Positions 25,718 to 35,265 of a DNA stretch of 64,000 nt are shown piece by piece. The notes under the pieces are model-generated. The model saw nothing but the letters and a program-made list of their open reading frames with translations, was not told the DNA's origin and searched no databases. The translations under genes and the position numbers were made by a program. Numbering within the stretch: the stretch's first letter is position 1; the number at the start of each line of letters is the position of its first letter. Origin of the DNA: Halorubrum salinarum (GTDB taxonomy: Archaea; Halobacteriota; Halobacteria; Halobacteriales; Haloferacaceae); NCBI RefSeq assembly GCF_013267195.1, contig NZ_CP053941.1, positions 434,001-498,000 on the forward strand, written 5' to 3'.

Positions 25718-27607
25718 TTACCGCGCCGGAACGACCGTCACCGTGCGGTTCCGGTCGATCGCGTCCTCCAGCTCCTCGGCGATGGCGGAGCCGCGGGAGA
25801 CCTGGACCTCGCCGCCGCGGCCGACGGTGGCGGTGAAGAGGTACTCGCCGTCGGCGCGCACCTCCACCGTCTCGCCGACGCCGTCGTCGACGTCGATGAC
25901 GACGTGCCGCGAGGTGATCTCCGGCGCGACCACCGTCCCGCGCTCGGCCCCGACCTGTCCGTCGCCGCGGCCGTTGTCGGCGGCGCCGCCCGGGGCGCCC
26001 GGGCCCGACCCGCCGGGCTTCTCGTCGTGCGTCCGGACGTCGATGTCGATCCCGAGTCGGCTCTCGATGTCGGCGATACGGCCGCCGCCTTTCCCGATCA
26101 CCGTGCCGATGTCGCCCTCGGTGACGTAGACGACCGCCTCGTCATCGCCGTTGAGCTCCACGTCGACGTGGCCGTGCGCGACCGACTTGATCTCGCGTTC
26201 GATCTCCTTCTTGGCGATGCGGCCGACGCCGGAGTCGCCGTCCGCCTCGCCGCCGTCCTCGTTCAGCGGCACCGTGACGACCTGCCGGTTGAACGTGTAG
26301 ATCTCGTACTCGGGCCGCCCCGTCTCGAAGTTCGAGACTTGGATGACCGGGCGAGCGAGGTCCTCGGCCGTGAGTCCGGCGGGCACCTTCACCTCGGTGG
26401 TCACGTCGTAGACGGTGTGGACCTCGCCGGCCTCGATGTAGACGACGGTGTCGACGATCTGGGGGATCATCCCGAGCTCGACGCGGCCGACCAGCCGCTG
26501 GAGCGCGTCGATGGCGCGGGAGGCGTGGACGACGCCGACCATCCCGACGCCGGCCATCCGCATGTCCGAGAACACCTCGAAGTCGTCCGTCTTCCGGACC
26601 TCGTCGTAGATGGTGTAGTCGGGGCGGACTAAGAGGAGCGAGTCGGCGGTGTTCTCCATTGCGCCGCCGAGCGCGCCGTACTGCGTGATCTCCGGGCCGA
26701 CCTGGAGGTCGCGCGGCTTCTCCATCGTCTTCACCGCGTAGTCGCTGTCGTTCAGGAACTCGGCGACCGCCTGCGCGAACGTCGACTTCCCCGCCCCGGG
26801 CGACCCGGAGATGAGCACGCCGCGCTTGCGCTCTTGGAACCGCTCGCGGAGCTCGTCGGCGAACTCGTAGTCGTCAAGGCTCGTCTTCGCGATCGGCCTG
26901 ACCGCGGTGATCTCGATGCCGTCCGCGAACGGCGGTCGGGCGACCGCGATCCGGTAGTTGCGGAACTGGACGATGTCCATCCCGTCGTCCGAGAGCTCGA
27001 TGAACCCCTCGTTCGACTGGCGGGCGAGGTCGACGATCGAGTTGGCCCACTCGCGCATCTGGGCCTCGTCGGTCGGCTCGTCGGCGATCTCGACGTAGCG
27101 CATCTCGCCGAGGCTCCCGCGCTTCGCCTTCGGGACGGTCCCCGTCTTGAGGTGGACGGACATCGTCTCGTCGGTGAAGAAGTCCTGGATCGGGAGCTCG
27201 TCGACGACGCCGCGGGCGACCGGCTCGACGTACTCGACGTCGAGCCCCTTCGCGCGGGCGACCTCGGCCTGGACCACGTCGCTCGACAGCAGCGTCGCGT
27301 CGTGGTCGGCGGCCAGGTCGCGGATCAGCGCGTCCACGTCGCCCTCGTGGGCGTTCGAGCGGGCGTCGCCGCTCGCGCGCTCGCCGACGTACCGCAGCTC
27401 GATCCGGCCGTCGTCGGCGTAGTCGGCGAGCCGCTTCAGCTCGCTCAGCCCGTCCCAGCCCGATTCGAGCCCGTCGTTGGCCTGCGACTCGAGCTCGCCG
27501 ACGACCGCCTCCGGGACGAACACGGTGACCGACTCGTAGGTCCCGTCCGCGACGCGTTCGGACACGCGGCCGTCGACGACCGCGCTCGTGTCCGGTACTA
27601 CGTTCAT
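25718..27607 (-). CDS. PIN-PilT-type ATPase with KH domain
   Basis: This 629-residue protein is a three-part chimera. Residues 1-140 form a PIN nuclease-like domain (VPDTSAVVDGRV with the first aspartate, later STDV-like acid SSDVV). Residues about 230-460 are a PilT/VirB11-type secretion ATPase: GSPGAGKSTFAQAVAE near 275, MENTADSLLLVRPDYTIYDEVRK with the Walker B, and VHASRAIDALQRL. Residues about 520-570 are a KH-type RNA-binding domain with VIGKGGGRIADIESRLGIDI. Such PINc-PilT-KH proteins are common in archaea and their function is unknown, perhaps RNA processing or quality control. A TATA box at about 27634 makes the start at 27607 leaderless. Confidence 0.9.
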   Translation of the reverse strand: MNVVPDTSAVVDGRVSERVADGTYESVTVFVPEAVVGELESQANDGLESGWDGLSELKRLADYADDGRIELRYVGERASGDARSNAHEGDVDALIRDLAADHDATLLSSDVVQAEVARAKGLDVEYVEPVARGVVDELPIQDFFTDETMSVHLKTGTVPKAKRGSLGEMRYVEIADEPTDEAQMREWANSIVDLARQSNEGFIELSDDGMDIVQFRNYRIAVARPPFADGIEITAVRPIAKTSLDDYEFADELRERFQERKRGVLISGSPGAGKSTFAQAVAEFLNDSDYAVKTMEKPRDLQVGPEITQYGALGGAMENTADSLLLVRPDYTIYDEVRKTDDFEVFSDMRMAGVGMVGVVHASRAIDALQRLVGRVELGMIPQIVDTVVYIEAGEVHTVYDVTTEVKVPAGLTAEDLARPVIQVSNFETGRPEYEIYTFNRQVVTVPLNEDGGEADGDSGVGRIAKKEIEREIKSVAHGHVDVELNGDDEAVVYVTEGDIGTVIGKGGGRIADIESRLGIDIDVRTHDEKPGGSGPGAPGGAADNGRGDGQVGAERGTVVAPEITSRHVVIDVDDGVGETVEVRADGEYLFTATVGRGGEVQVSRGSAIAEELEDAIDRNRTVTVVPAR

Positions 27608-27700
27608 ACCGAGGTTCGGGACGGGAACCGTATAAGCGTGTTCGACCGGGGGCCGCGCCGGCGACGGCGGAAAGGGACCGACCGCGGCCGCCGGTCCCGC

Positions 27701-28417
27701 TCAGTCGTCAGCGGCGGCGGCGTCCGCCCGCTCGGCCGCCAGCCGCTCGGCGTAGGCGGTGAAGTTCTCGAACAGCGCCTTCGCCTCGCAGGCGGCGTCG
27801 TACGCCTCGGGCGTGATCGATTCCAGGACGGCGTCCACGCGCGCGTCGCCGATCTGGTCGCGCTTGCCGTCCGTCACGTCGCGGGCGGTCTCGGCGTCGT
27901 ACTCGGGGTGGAACTGGACGCCCCAGCAGTGGCCGTCGCGGAACGCGTGGACGCCGCGGTCGTTCTCGGCCAGCAGCGTCGCGGACGGCGGGAGTTCGAC
28001 CACCGCGTCGCCGTGAGTCGTGAAGGCCGTGAACGTCTCGCCGATCCCCTCGAACAGCGGGTCGTCGCGCACCCGTCGGATCTCGTTGTAGCCGATCTCG
28101 AAGCCGTCCATGCCGGCGACGCGGCCGCCGAGCGCCTCCGCGAGCACCTGGTGGCCGTAGCAGACGCCGAGGACCGGGACGCCGGCGTCGGCCGCTTCGG
28201 CGACGTAGTCGACGAGCGGGGGGATCCACGCCTCGTCCCAGTAGACCGACGAGCGCGATCCGGTCACGACGACGCCGTCGAACTCGGTGTGGTCGGGGAG
28301 GTCGCCGTCGACGGCGTCGAACTCGACGAGGTCGGCGTCGATCTCGCGGCGGAAGTTCCGACGGGTGTTCGCGCCGTCGTGGGCGGCGTTCAACAGGGCG
28401 AACCGGAGGCGAGTCAT
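27701..28417 (-). CDS. Class I glutamine amidotransferase-like protein
   Basis: This 238-residue protein has the triad glutaminase nucleophile VLGVCYGHQVLAEALGG (Cys within G-V-C-Y-G-H) and the His-Glu pair in GVQFHPEYD. This is the stand-alone guaA-like or YLR126c-like form rather than a fused enzyme. It could release ammonia to an unknown synthetase or act as a peptidase-like hydrolase. No obvious partner gene is adjacent; the next gene downstream on the strand is a PIN-PilT ATPase. The start at 28417 is the clear N-terminus MTRLRFALLNA. Confidence 0.88.
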   Translation of the reverse strand: MTRLRFALLNAAHDGANTRRNFRREIDADLVEFDAVDGDLPDHTEFDGVVVTGSRSSVYWDEAWIPPLVDYVAEAADAGVPVLGVCYGHQVLAEALGGRVAGMDGFEIGYNEIRRVRDDPLFEGIGETFTAFTTHGDAVVELPPSATLLAENDRGVHAFRDGHCWGVQFHPEYDAETARDVTDGKRDQIGDARVDAVLESITPEAYDAACEAKALFENFTAYAERLAAERADAAAADD

Positions 28418-28524
28418 CGACCGAACGGAGAGCCGAGAGTCACAAAACGGTTGCGGCGCCGGACGTGCCGGCCGCCGACGCGGACGCGCCCGCGCCGCCC
28501 GCACCGCGGCGTTCGCCCGCCGCC

Positions 28525-29328
28525 CTACGCGAACGGGTCGCCCGCGTGCTCGGCGAGCCACCCGACGAGCAGGTCGTTGACGGCGGCCGACGCCTCGACG
28601 CCGACGAGGTGTCGGGCGCCCTCGATCGAGTGGAACTCCCCGCGCGGGAGCCCCTCGGCGAGCGTCTCGCCGGCCGTGACCGGACAGGCGGTGTCGTCGG
28701 TGCCGTGGACGACCAACGCCGGCGTCGTCACCTCGAAGAGCCCGTCGGTCAGGTCGAACCCCTCGACCGCGGCGCGGTGGGCCGCGTACGTCTCGCGGTC
28801 GGCGTCTTCGGTGAGGCGCCACTCCGCGATCCGCGAGACCGCGTCCGGGTGCGCCTGCCGGAAGTCGGGCGAGAGCAGCCCGGAGAGCGACCCCTCGACC
28901 GCGGCCGGGTCGCTCGGGTCGGCCCAGACGCCGGCGGGGTTGTACGCGTCGCCCGCGGGCGGCGTCCCGATCAGGGCGAGGCTCGCCGGCCGCGAGGAGG
29001 CCAGCGCCGCCGTCAGCGCGACCATCCCGCCGAGGCCGTAGCCGACGAGGTGGGCGTTGCGGATCCCCTCGGCCGCACAGACCGCGTCGAGGTCGGCCGC
29101 GAGCGCCTCGACCCCGTAGGGGCCGGGCGGGGCGTCCGACCGGCCGACGCCGCGCGTCTCCGGCGTGATCGCCGTGTGCGGCCCCGCCAGCGCGGCGTGT
29201 TGCCAGCCGAACTGCCACGCGCCGAGGCCGACGTCGCCGCAGAACACGACCGCCTCGTCGGAGTCGCCCGCGTCGGGCGCGTCGACCTCGTAGCGGATCT
29301 CGACGCCGGCGTTGGTCGCGTGGGGCAT
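28525..29328 (-). CDS. Alpha/beta hydrolase-fold protein with Gly at the nucleophile position
   Basis: This 267-residue protein has the alpha/beta hydrolase topology: VVFCGDVGLGAWQFGWQ oxyanion region, a GRSDAPPG segment, the nucleophile elbow HLVGYGLGGMVAL, then VVHGTDDTACP (catalytic Asp) and IEGARHLVGVEA (catalytic His). The elbow should be G-x-S-x-G but reads G-Y-G-L-G, so the Ser at residue 98 is Gly (codon GGC at 29035-29037). The Asp and His are intact. It therefore is either inactive, a binding protein, or uses another residue. It lies downstream of alaS by 20 bp and could share its transcript. Confidence 0.8.
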   Translation of the reverse strand: MPHATNAGVEIRYEVDAPDAGDSDEAVVFCGDVGLGAWQFGWQHAALAGPHTAITPETRGVGRSDAPPGPYGVEALAADLDAVCAAEGIRNAHLVGYGLGGMVALTAALASSRPASLALIGTPPAGDAYNPAGVWADPSDPAAVEGSLSGLLSPDFRQAHPDAVSRIAEWRLTEDADRETYAAHRAAVEGFDLTDGLFEVTTPALVVHGTDDTACPVTAGETLAEGLPRGEFHSIEGARHLVGVEASAAVNDLLVGWLAEHAGDPFA

Positions 29329-29348
29329 ATGGGTGTCCGTGCGGGCCG

Positions 29349-32129
29349 TCAGGCCTCCTGGAGGTTGCGGAGGACGTCCGGCGCCGCGTCGAGCGCGTCG
29401 TCCAGCGCGTCCGCGTCCGGACCGCCGCCCTGCGCGAAGTCCGGCGGGCCGCCGCCCCCGCCGCCCACGCGGCCGGCGAGCTCCGAGACGACCTGTCCGG
29501 CGTTCACGTCGACGCCGTCCGGGACGCCGACGACGAAGCTCGCGGAGCCGTCGGCGCCGCTGCCGATCACCGCGACCTTCCCGTCGTCGACGTGGGCGTT
29601 CGCGGTCGCGCGCAGCTCGTCGGCGTCGCCGTCGAGCCGCTGGATCACCGCCGTCGTCCCGGCGACCTCGACCTCCTCGGCGTCGGCGCCGCCCGACGCG
29701 CGCGCGGTCGCCAGCTCCTCTTTGAGCGACTCGATCTCCTTCCCCCGCGCCTTCCACTCCTCGAAGAAGCGCTCGGCGGTGTCGGGCACGTCGAGGGGGT
29801 CGACGTCTAACACCTCTGCCGCGTCGTACAGCGCGTCCTCGGTGCGCTGGGTCGCCTCGACCGCCGCGGCGCCGGCCGCGAAGGCGATCCGCTCGACGCC
29901 GTCCTGGACGGGCTCCGTCTTCAGCACCTTTACGGCGCCGATCTCGCCGGTCCGGTCGACGTGGGTGCCGGCGCAGGCCTGGACGTCCGCGTCGCCGACG
30001 TGGATCAGGCGGACGTTCGTTCCCGGCGGGACGCCGCCCTGGTACAGGTCGAAGCCGTGTTCGGCCTCGGCCTCGTTACGGTCGGGCCACTCCTGCCGGA
30101 CGGGCACGTCGTCCCGGATCAGCTCGTTCGCGACGCGCTCGATCGCCTTCACGTCCTCGCGGGTGATGCGCTCGAAGTGGCGCACGTCGAGCCGCGCCGA
30201 GTCCGTGCCCTTCTGGGCGCCCGCCTGTCGGACGTGGTCACCGAGCACCTGCCGGGCGGCGTGGCCGATGAGGTGGGTCGCGGTGTGGTGCGCGCGGAGC
30301 CGCTCGCGGCGGTCGCCGTCGACCTGTCCCGTGACGAACTCGCCTTTCCCGGGGTCCGCGTCCGTGCGGTGGAGGACGACGCCGTCGACCTCCTGGACGT
30401 CGTCGACGTCGACCGTCGTCTCGCCGACCGTGAGGTGCCCCCTGTCGGCCGGCTGGCCGCCGCCCTCGGGGTAGAACATCGTCTGGTCCAGGACCACGTC
30501 GTACCCCTCCTCGGCGTCGAGCACGTCGAGGACGACCGCCTCGAACTCGGTGCGGCCCTGGTCGTCGTAGAACAGCTTCTCCGTCTCGGGGAGGTCGGCG
30601 AGCCGCTCGTCGCGCTCGTCGGCCGCCGCCGCGGCGTCGCCCTCCTCGTGGCGGTCGGCGACGAGCGCGTAGAAGTCGTCCGGCACGTCGACGGTCGCGC
30701 CGCGCTCGTCGGCGATGTCGGCGACCATGTCGGGCTGGATCCCGTGGGAGTCGTACAGCTCCAGCAGCTCCTCGGTCGGGATCGGCTCGCCGGTGCCGGC
30801 GTACTCGTCGGCGAGCTGCTCGACCTTCCGGGCGCCGCGCTCCAGGGTCCGTTCGTACTTGCGCTCCTCGCTGCGGACGATCTCGCGGATCGTGTCGCGG
30901 TTCTCGTAGCCGAGCCGGTCGGCCTGCATGTCGACCAACTCGTCGAGGGGCGCGTCGACGCCCACCTCGTCGACGAGCCGCTTCATCCGGCGCAACACCA
31001 TGCGGGCGAGGTAGCCCGTGCCGACGTTCGAGGGGACGATCTCGTCGCCGAACATGTACGCGAGCGTCCGCGAGTGGTCGGCGATGGCGTAGATCGATTC
31101 GAGCGGCTCCACCAGCTCGCGCAGCCGGTCGACGTCGACGTCGAGCCGGTCGGCGATCTCGCCGCGGGCCGCCTCCACGTCGTCGACGTCGTCGATGTCG
31201 AGGCGGCCGGAGAGCTTCGCGGCGCGGTGGACGATCTCGCGTTCCGCCTCGGTGTGTTCGATCCCGGCGTTGTCCTTCAGGAATTCGATGGCGTCGGGGT
31301 AGACGGCCTCGTACACCGTCGCGGTCCCCTGACTCATCCAGGTCCACCGCTCTAACCCGTACCCGGTGTCGACGATGTACGTGTCCATGAACGAGTACGA
31401 GTTCCCGTCTTTCATCTCGTAGTCGCCCTCGGGGTCCTGTTCCATACACATGAAGACGAGCGTCGCCAGCTCGGCGCCCTTATAGATGACCTCGATGGCG
31501 GGGCCGGCGTTGCCGCCGCCGACCCACGGGTCCTCGATGTAGGTGATCTCCTCGAGGTTCGCCCCGAGGCTCTCGAACAGCTCGTCGCAGTACCGGACCG
31601 TCTCGTCTTTCCAGTACACCTCGCCGTGGTAGGCGTACTCGTCCTCCTCGACCTCCTCGCGCGTGTTGAACGCGTGGTGGGCCATCATCTCGAACGCCAT
31701 CGTGTGACGGCCCGTCTTGCCGACGTTGTCGATGTCCTGCATCCGGATACACGGCTGCGAGATCGTCAGCGGGTTCGCCGGCGGCGGCGTCTGCCCGGAG
31801 GTGACGAGCGGCTGGAAGTCGTAGATGGACGCCTGCGTCAGGAGGACGTCGTCGCGCCAGCGGTTGGCGGCGACGGGGTACGGGTCGATCCGCTCGTGGC
31901 CGTGCTCCTCGAAAAAGGAGAGGAACGCCTCGCGCATCTCCGACAGCGACCGGGCCTCCGGGAAGCCGGGGTCGTCGATGAAGCTGTAGTCCTCACAGGG
32001 CGGCTCGCCGCAGAGTTCTCGCTCCGCGTCGCGGGTCCAGAAGTGCGCGCCACAGGAGGTACACTCCTTGCGCTCGAACCCCTCCTCCTCGAAGTAATCG
32101 AGACGGTACTCCGCTTCGAGATCGCTCAT
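29349..32129 (-). CDS. alaS: Alanyl-tRNA synthetase
   Basis: This 926-residue enzyme charges tRNA-Ala. The archaeal N-terminal zinc module [18 protein letters not shown] near residue 23, motif segments [21 protein letters not shown] and [21 protein letters not shown], the editing domain [15 protein letters not shown] with the CAGTHV metal site, and the C-terminal coiled-coil plus DHHA1-like end ([24 protein letters not shown]) are all seen. Length fits archaeal AlaRS (about 900-930). The ATG at 32129 begins [13 protein letters not shown], the archaeal N-terminus; the further-open frame upstream has no similarity. Confidence 0.96.
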   Translation of the reverse strand: MSDLEAEYRLDYFEEEGFERKECTSCGAHFWTRDAERELCGEPPCEDYSFIDDPGFPEARSLSEMREAFLSFFEEHGHERIDPYPVAANRWRDDVLLTQASIYDFQPLVTSGQTPPPANPLTISQPCIRMQDIDNVGKTGRHTMAFEMMAHHAFNTREEVEEDEYAYHGEVYWKDETVRYCDELFESLGANLEEITYIEDPWVGGGNAGPAIEVIYKGAELATLVFMCMEQDPEGDYEMKDGNSYSFMDTYIVDTGYGLERWTWMSQGTATVYEAVYPDAIEFLKDNAGIEHTEAEREIVHRAAKLSGRLDIDDVDDVEAARGEIADRLDVDVDRLRELVEPLESIYAIADHSRTLAYMFGDEIVPSNVGTGYLARMVLRRMKRLVDEVGVDAPLDELVDMQADRLGYENRDTIREIVRSEERKYERTLERGARKVEQLADEYAGTGEPIPTEELLELYDSHGIQPDMVADIADERGATVDVPDDFYALVADRHEEGDAAAAADERDERLADLPETEKLFYDDQGRTEFEAVVLDVLDAEEGYDVVLDQTMFYPEGGGQPADRGHLTVGETTVDVDDVQEVDGVVLHRTDADPGKGEFVTGQVDGDRRERLRAHHTATHLIGHAARQVLGDHVRQAGAQKGTDSARLDVRHFERITREDVKAIERVANELIRDDVPVRQEWPDRNEAEAEHGFDLYQGGVPPGTNVRLIHVGDADVQACAGTHVDRTGEIGAVKVLKTEPVQDGVERIAFAAGAAAVEATQRTEDALYDAAEVLDVDPLDVPDTAERFFEEWKARGKEIESLKEELATARASGGADAEEVEVAGTTAVIQRLDGDADELRATANAHVDDGKVAVIGSGADGSASFVVGVPDGVDVNAGQVVSELAGRVGGGGGGPPDFAQGGGPDADALDDALDAAPDVLRNLQEA

Positions 32130-32328
32130 TACACGAACGTGGCCCGTGTTGCTCCAAAAGGGTTCCGGGGTCGCTCGTCGACCGCGACGCGCCGTTCGCC
32201 GCCGCGAGCCGGCCTCGATCGACGGCGCTCGGACGGAGCGCCGCGGGTCGATCTCGCGGACCGCCGAGAAGGCCGCGTTGCGGGCCGAAACGGGCGGCCA
32301 CGCCGGAGTCGGCTGACCGGTAAGAAGA

Positions 32329-32334
32329 TTTATA
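32329..32334 (+). promoter_or_regulatory. TATA box of the sensor histidine kinase gene
   Basis: TTTATA is centred 31 bp before the GTG at 32363. The TSS would fall within a few bases of the start codon, so the transcript is nearly leaderless. Confidence 0.55.
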
Positions 32335-32362
32335 CTCTCGGCGGTACCTATCACGTACAATT

Positions 32363-34240
32363 GTGACTTCTGCGCTGGGCGAGCGCGCATCGGTTCTCGT
32401 CCTCGGCGGCGCCTCGGGACTCGCCGACGACCTCGAGGCACGCCTCGGCGCCGACGCCCCCGGCGGCGAGGACGACGAGGCGGTCGAAGCCTACACTGCC
32501 GATGCGGCCACCGTCGACGGCTCGCGCATCGCCGGGGCCGACGTGACGGTCGTCGCCGACGAGGCGGGGCTCGAACGGGTCCGGTCCGCCGACCGCGTCG
32601 GCTCCGTCGTCGCCTTCGTCGACGATCCGGCCGGCCGGGTCGCGACCGACCCGCTCGTGGACGCGGTCGCGCGGACGCCGGCGTCGCTCTCGGAGACGGT
32701 GTCGTGGCTGCTCGCCCGGGAGCGGCGGTCCATCGTCCGGACGGAGCCGACGCGGACCCCGTCGCGGATCGAACAGCTCAACGCCGGGATGACGGAGCTC
32801 GCGGCCGTTAGGTCGGTCGACAAGGCGTACCGGGCCGCGATCGCCGTCGCCGAGCTGGTGTTCCCGGAGTACCAGAGCGTGGTCGCGGTCCGCGACGGCG
32901 AGTGGGTCGAGCCCGTGGTCACCTCCAGCGGGACGCCCGTCGAGGACTGTAACCGCGTCCGCGTCGGGACCGGCGTGGCGGGGCAGGCGGTCCAGACCGG
33001 CGACGTCTCCATCGCGCCGAACCCGAACCCCGAGAGCCAGTTCGACACGCTGCTCACCGTCCCCGTGGGCGAGGACGTGGTCTTCCAGCTCGCGACCGAC
33101 GCGAGCGACGGCGCCGACGAGTTCGACGACGCCGACCGCCGGCTGGCGGAACTGCTCGGCTCCCACCTCGAAGAGACCCTCGACCGGATCGACGTCACCG
33201 AGACGCTCAGGGCCGAGCGTGACCGCCTGCTCGCGCTGTTCACGAACGTGCCGGACCCCGCCATCGCCTACGACTACACCGACGGCGACCCGGTCGTCCG
33301 ACAGGTGAACGAGGCGTTCGAGGCGACGTTCGGATACGACCCGGACACGGTGATCGGCGAGTCCATCGACGACTACATCGTCCCCCCGGAGGCCGACGCG
33401 GAGGCGGAGGAGCTCAACGAACAACTCCAGCGCGGCGAGAACGTTCGGCGGGAGGTCACGCGGGTCACCGCCGACGGGCCGCGACACTTCATCCTCCACG
33501 TCATCCCGATCCACCTCGACGCCGCCAACGCGGCCGGGTACGCCATCTACACCGACGTCACCGACCGGCGCGAGCGCGAGGAGACGCTGCGGCGACAGAA
33601 CGAGCGGCTCGACGAGTTCGCCTCCATCGTCTCCCACGACCTCCGGAACCCGCTGTCGGTCGCGGACGGGTACGTCGACCTCGCCCGTGAGACGGGCGAC
33701 GTGGACCACCTCGACAGGGTCGCGGACGCCATCGCGCGCATGGACGAGCTCGTCGAGGACCTCCTCTCGCTGGCCAGGGAGGGGCGGTCGGTGGGCGAGA
33801 CGGAGCCGGTCTCGCTGGCCGCGGTCGCGCGCGAGGCCTGGGAGGGCGTCGACACGGACGTCGCGACGCTGACGGTCGAGTCCGACGCGACCCTGGAGGC
33901 GAACCGCACGCGGCTGCGCGAACTGTTCGAGAACGTCTTCCGGAACAGCGTGGAACACGGCCGCGACGCCCCCGACGAGCCGCTCTCGGTCCGGGTCGGG
34001 GCGGGTACCTTCGAGGGGGACGACGGGAGCCCCGCGAGCGGCTTCTACGTCGAGGACGACGGCGCCGGGCTCCCGGAGGCGGACCGCGACCGGGTGTTCG
34101 AGAGCGGGTTCACGACCGACGAGTCGGGCACGGGGCTCGGGCTCGCGATCAGCGAACGCATCGCCGAGGCGCACGGCTGGACCGTCGAGGCGACGACCGG
34201 CGCGGACGGCGGCGCGCGGTTCGAGTTCCGCACCGACTGA
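32363..34240 (+). CDS. Orphan PAS-GAF sensor histidine kinase
   Basis: This 625-residue kinase is cytoplasmic: no membrane segment is visible. Residues 1-120 form a degenerate receiver-like domain, 130-270 a GAF-like ligand domain ([16 protein letters not shown]), 280-400 a PAS domain ([14 protein letters not shown] to TDVTDRRER) and the rest the kinase core. The phosphorylated His is residue 425 in S-H-D-L-R-N-P-L, with N-box [12 protein letters not shown]1 [10 protein letters not shown]2 GTGLGLAI. Start is GTG because the TATA box places transcription there and no ATG is near. No response regulator is adjacent, so its target is elsewhere or it phosphorylates a stand-alone receiver protein. 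Confidence 0.88.
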   Translation: MTSALGERASVLVLGGASGLADDLEARLGADAPGGEDDEAVEAYTADAATVDGSRIAGADVTVVADEAGLERVRSADRVGSVVAFVDDPAGRVATDPLVDAVARTPASLSETVSWLLARERRSIVRTEPTRTPSRIEQLNAGMTELAAVRSVDKAYRAAIAVAELVFPEYQSVVAVRDGEWVEPVVTSSGTPVEDCNRVRVGTGVAGQAVQTGDVSIAPNPNPESQFDTLLTVPVGEDVVFQLATDASDGADEFDDADRRLAELLGSHLEETLDRIDVTETLRAERDRLLALFTNVPDPAIAYDYTDGDPVVRQVNEAFEATFGYDPDTVIGESIDDYIVPPEADAEAEELNEQLQRGENVRREVTRVTADGPRHFILHVIPIHLDAANAAGYAIYTDVTDRREREETLRRQNERLDEFASIVSHDLRNPLSVADGYVDLARETGDVDHLDRVADAIARMDELVEDLLSLAREGRSVGETEPVSLAAVAREAWEGVDTDVATLTVESDATLEANRTRLRELFENVFRNSVEHGRDAPDEPLSVRVGAGTFEGDDGSPASGFYVEDDGAGLPEADRDRVFESGFTTDESGTGLGLAISERIAEAHGWTVEATTGADGGARFEFRTD

Positions 34241-34300
34241 GCGGCGCCGGGCGCGCGGCGGTCCGAAACGACCTTACGCCGCGCGCGAGGGGATCACGGT

Positions 34301-34579
34301 ATGGTCGAGAACGTCGTCTACCCCGCCTACTTCGACGCCGAGCTGTCCCGCTCGGAGGGGCGCCGCGTCCCGACGGATCTGGCGGTCGAAGCGCCGACCG
34401 TCGACGAGATAGCGAAGGCCGTCCAGCAGGTCGGCTACGACGCGGTCGTCGAGCGCGACGCGACGTACTCCCGGGAGTTCGAGGCCCGCGGGTACGTGGC
34501 GGTCCAGGGCACCGAGGACACCGCGAAGAACGACCTCGTCCAGGCGATCGCCGCGTACCTCGGCGTGCTCCGGGAGTAA
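34301..34579 (+). CDS. srp19: SRP19 protein
   Basis: This 92-residue protein is the archaeal signal recognition particle 19-kDa subunit, which binds SRP RNA helices 6 and 8 and lets SRP54 load. The N-terminal [19 protein letters not shown] block with its conserved Y-F-D and G-R-R, and the middle [33 protein letters not shown] are the family pattern. Its RNA partner is encoded at 16.6-16.9 kb. Two bases separate its stop from the gar1 start, so they form one operon. Start ATG at 34301. Confidence 0.95.
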   Translation: MVENVVYPAYFDAELSRSEGRRVPTDLAVEAPTVDEIAKAVQQVGYDAVVERDATYSREFEARGYVAVQGTEDTAKNDLVQAIAAYLGVLRE

Positions 34580-34581
34580 CC

Positions 34582-34812
34582 GTGCGGCGCGTCGGTACCG
34601 TCGTCCGCACCGCCGGCGGGCTCGCGATCGCCCGCGGCGACGCCGGCGCCGAGCCCCCGCGGATCGGCGCGAGCGTCGTCGACGAGTCCCTCTCGACGGT
34701 CGGCCGGGTCGTCGACGTGTTCGGGCCGGTCGATCGCCCCTACGTGGCCGTCACGCCCGGCGACGGCGTCGGGCTCCCCGACCTCGTCGGCGGCAAGCTG
34801 TACGCGCGGTAG
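34582..34812 (+). CDS. gar1: H/ACA RNP protein Gar1
   Basis: This 76-residue protein starts at a GTG two bases after the srp19 stop. Gar1 helps load and release substrate RNA at the pseudouridine synthase (Cbf5) within H/ACA guide RNP. The compact beta-barrel pattern RVGTVVRTAGGLAIARG, VGRVVDVFGPVDRPYVAVTP and the final GKLYAR are typical of archaeal Gar1. Co-location with srp19 is a common archaeal gene order. The other H/ACA proteins are not in this window. Confidence 0.93.
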   Translation: MRRVGTVVRTAGGLAIARGDAGAEPPRIGASVVDESLSTVGRVVDVFGPVDRPYVAVTPGDGVGLPDLVGGKLYAR

Positions 34813-34825
34813 CGCCCGCGCGGCG

Positions 34826-35110
34826 CTACGCCTCCGTCGCGTCGGTCACGTCGAAGTCAGCGAGCGTCTTGTCCGTGCGAGCGATCCGCTCCGCGACCAG
34901 CAGCTTCTCCCGGCGTTCCAGCCGGTCCCAGTCGAACTCCGACGGCGGCGACGCCTCGAGCGACTCGAACTGCTCGATCACCGCCTCGTTCGCGAACCGC
35001 TCGAACGACCCGCAGCTCGGACAGGTCATCGAGAGGTGCGAGGTGTCGAACGAGCGCGTGACGGCCTCGTCGAGGCAGTTCAGACACCGGTAGGTGCGAG
35101 TCCGGGACAC
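34826..35110 (-). CDS. Small double zinc-ribbon protein
   Basis: This 94-residue protein begins at a GTG (35108-35110) followed by SRTRTYRC. It has two cysteine pairs, C-L-N-C near residue 10 and C-P-S-C near 34, separated by 20 residues, a zinc-ribbon fold, and then a charged helical C-terminus containing SEFDWDRLERREKLLVAERIA. It is convergent with gar1, only 13 bp away. Haloarchaea hold many such small zinc-ribbon proteins, most unstudied. GTG is preferred since no upstream ATG is near with good promoter spacing. Confidence 0.7.
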   Translation of the reverse strand: MSRTRTYRCLNCLDEAVTRSFDTSHLSMTCPSCGSFERFANEAVIEQFESLEASPPSEFDWDRLERREKLLVAERIARTDKTLADFDVTDATEA

Positions 35111-35265
35111 ACGCGTACCGAGGGACCGAACGAATGAGTATCTGTGGGCGCCGGCGTGGGGGTTGGCGACCGAAAGCCGCCGCGTCGGCCCGTCGGCCGC
35201 CGAGGCGGTCGGCGCCGTCGCTAGGAGGGTGAGGCACGTCGAAAACGGGGAAGTCCGGCGGGCGC

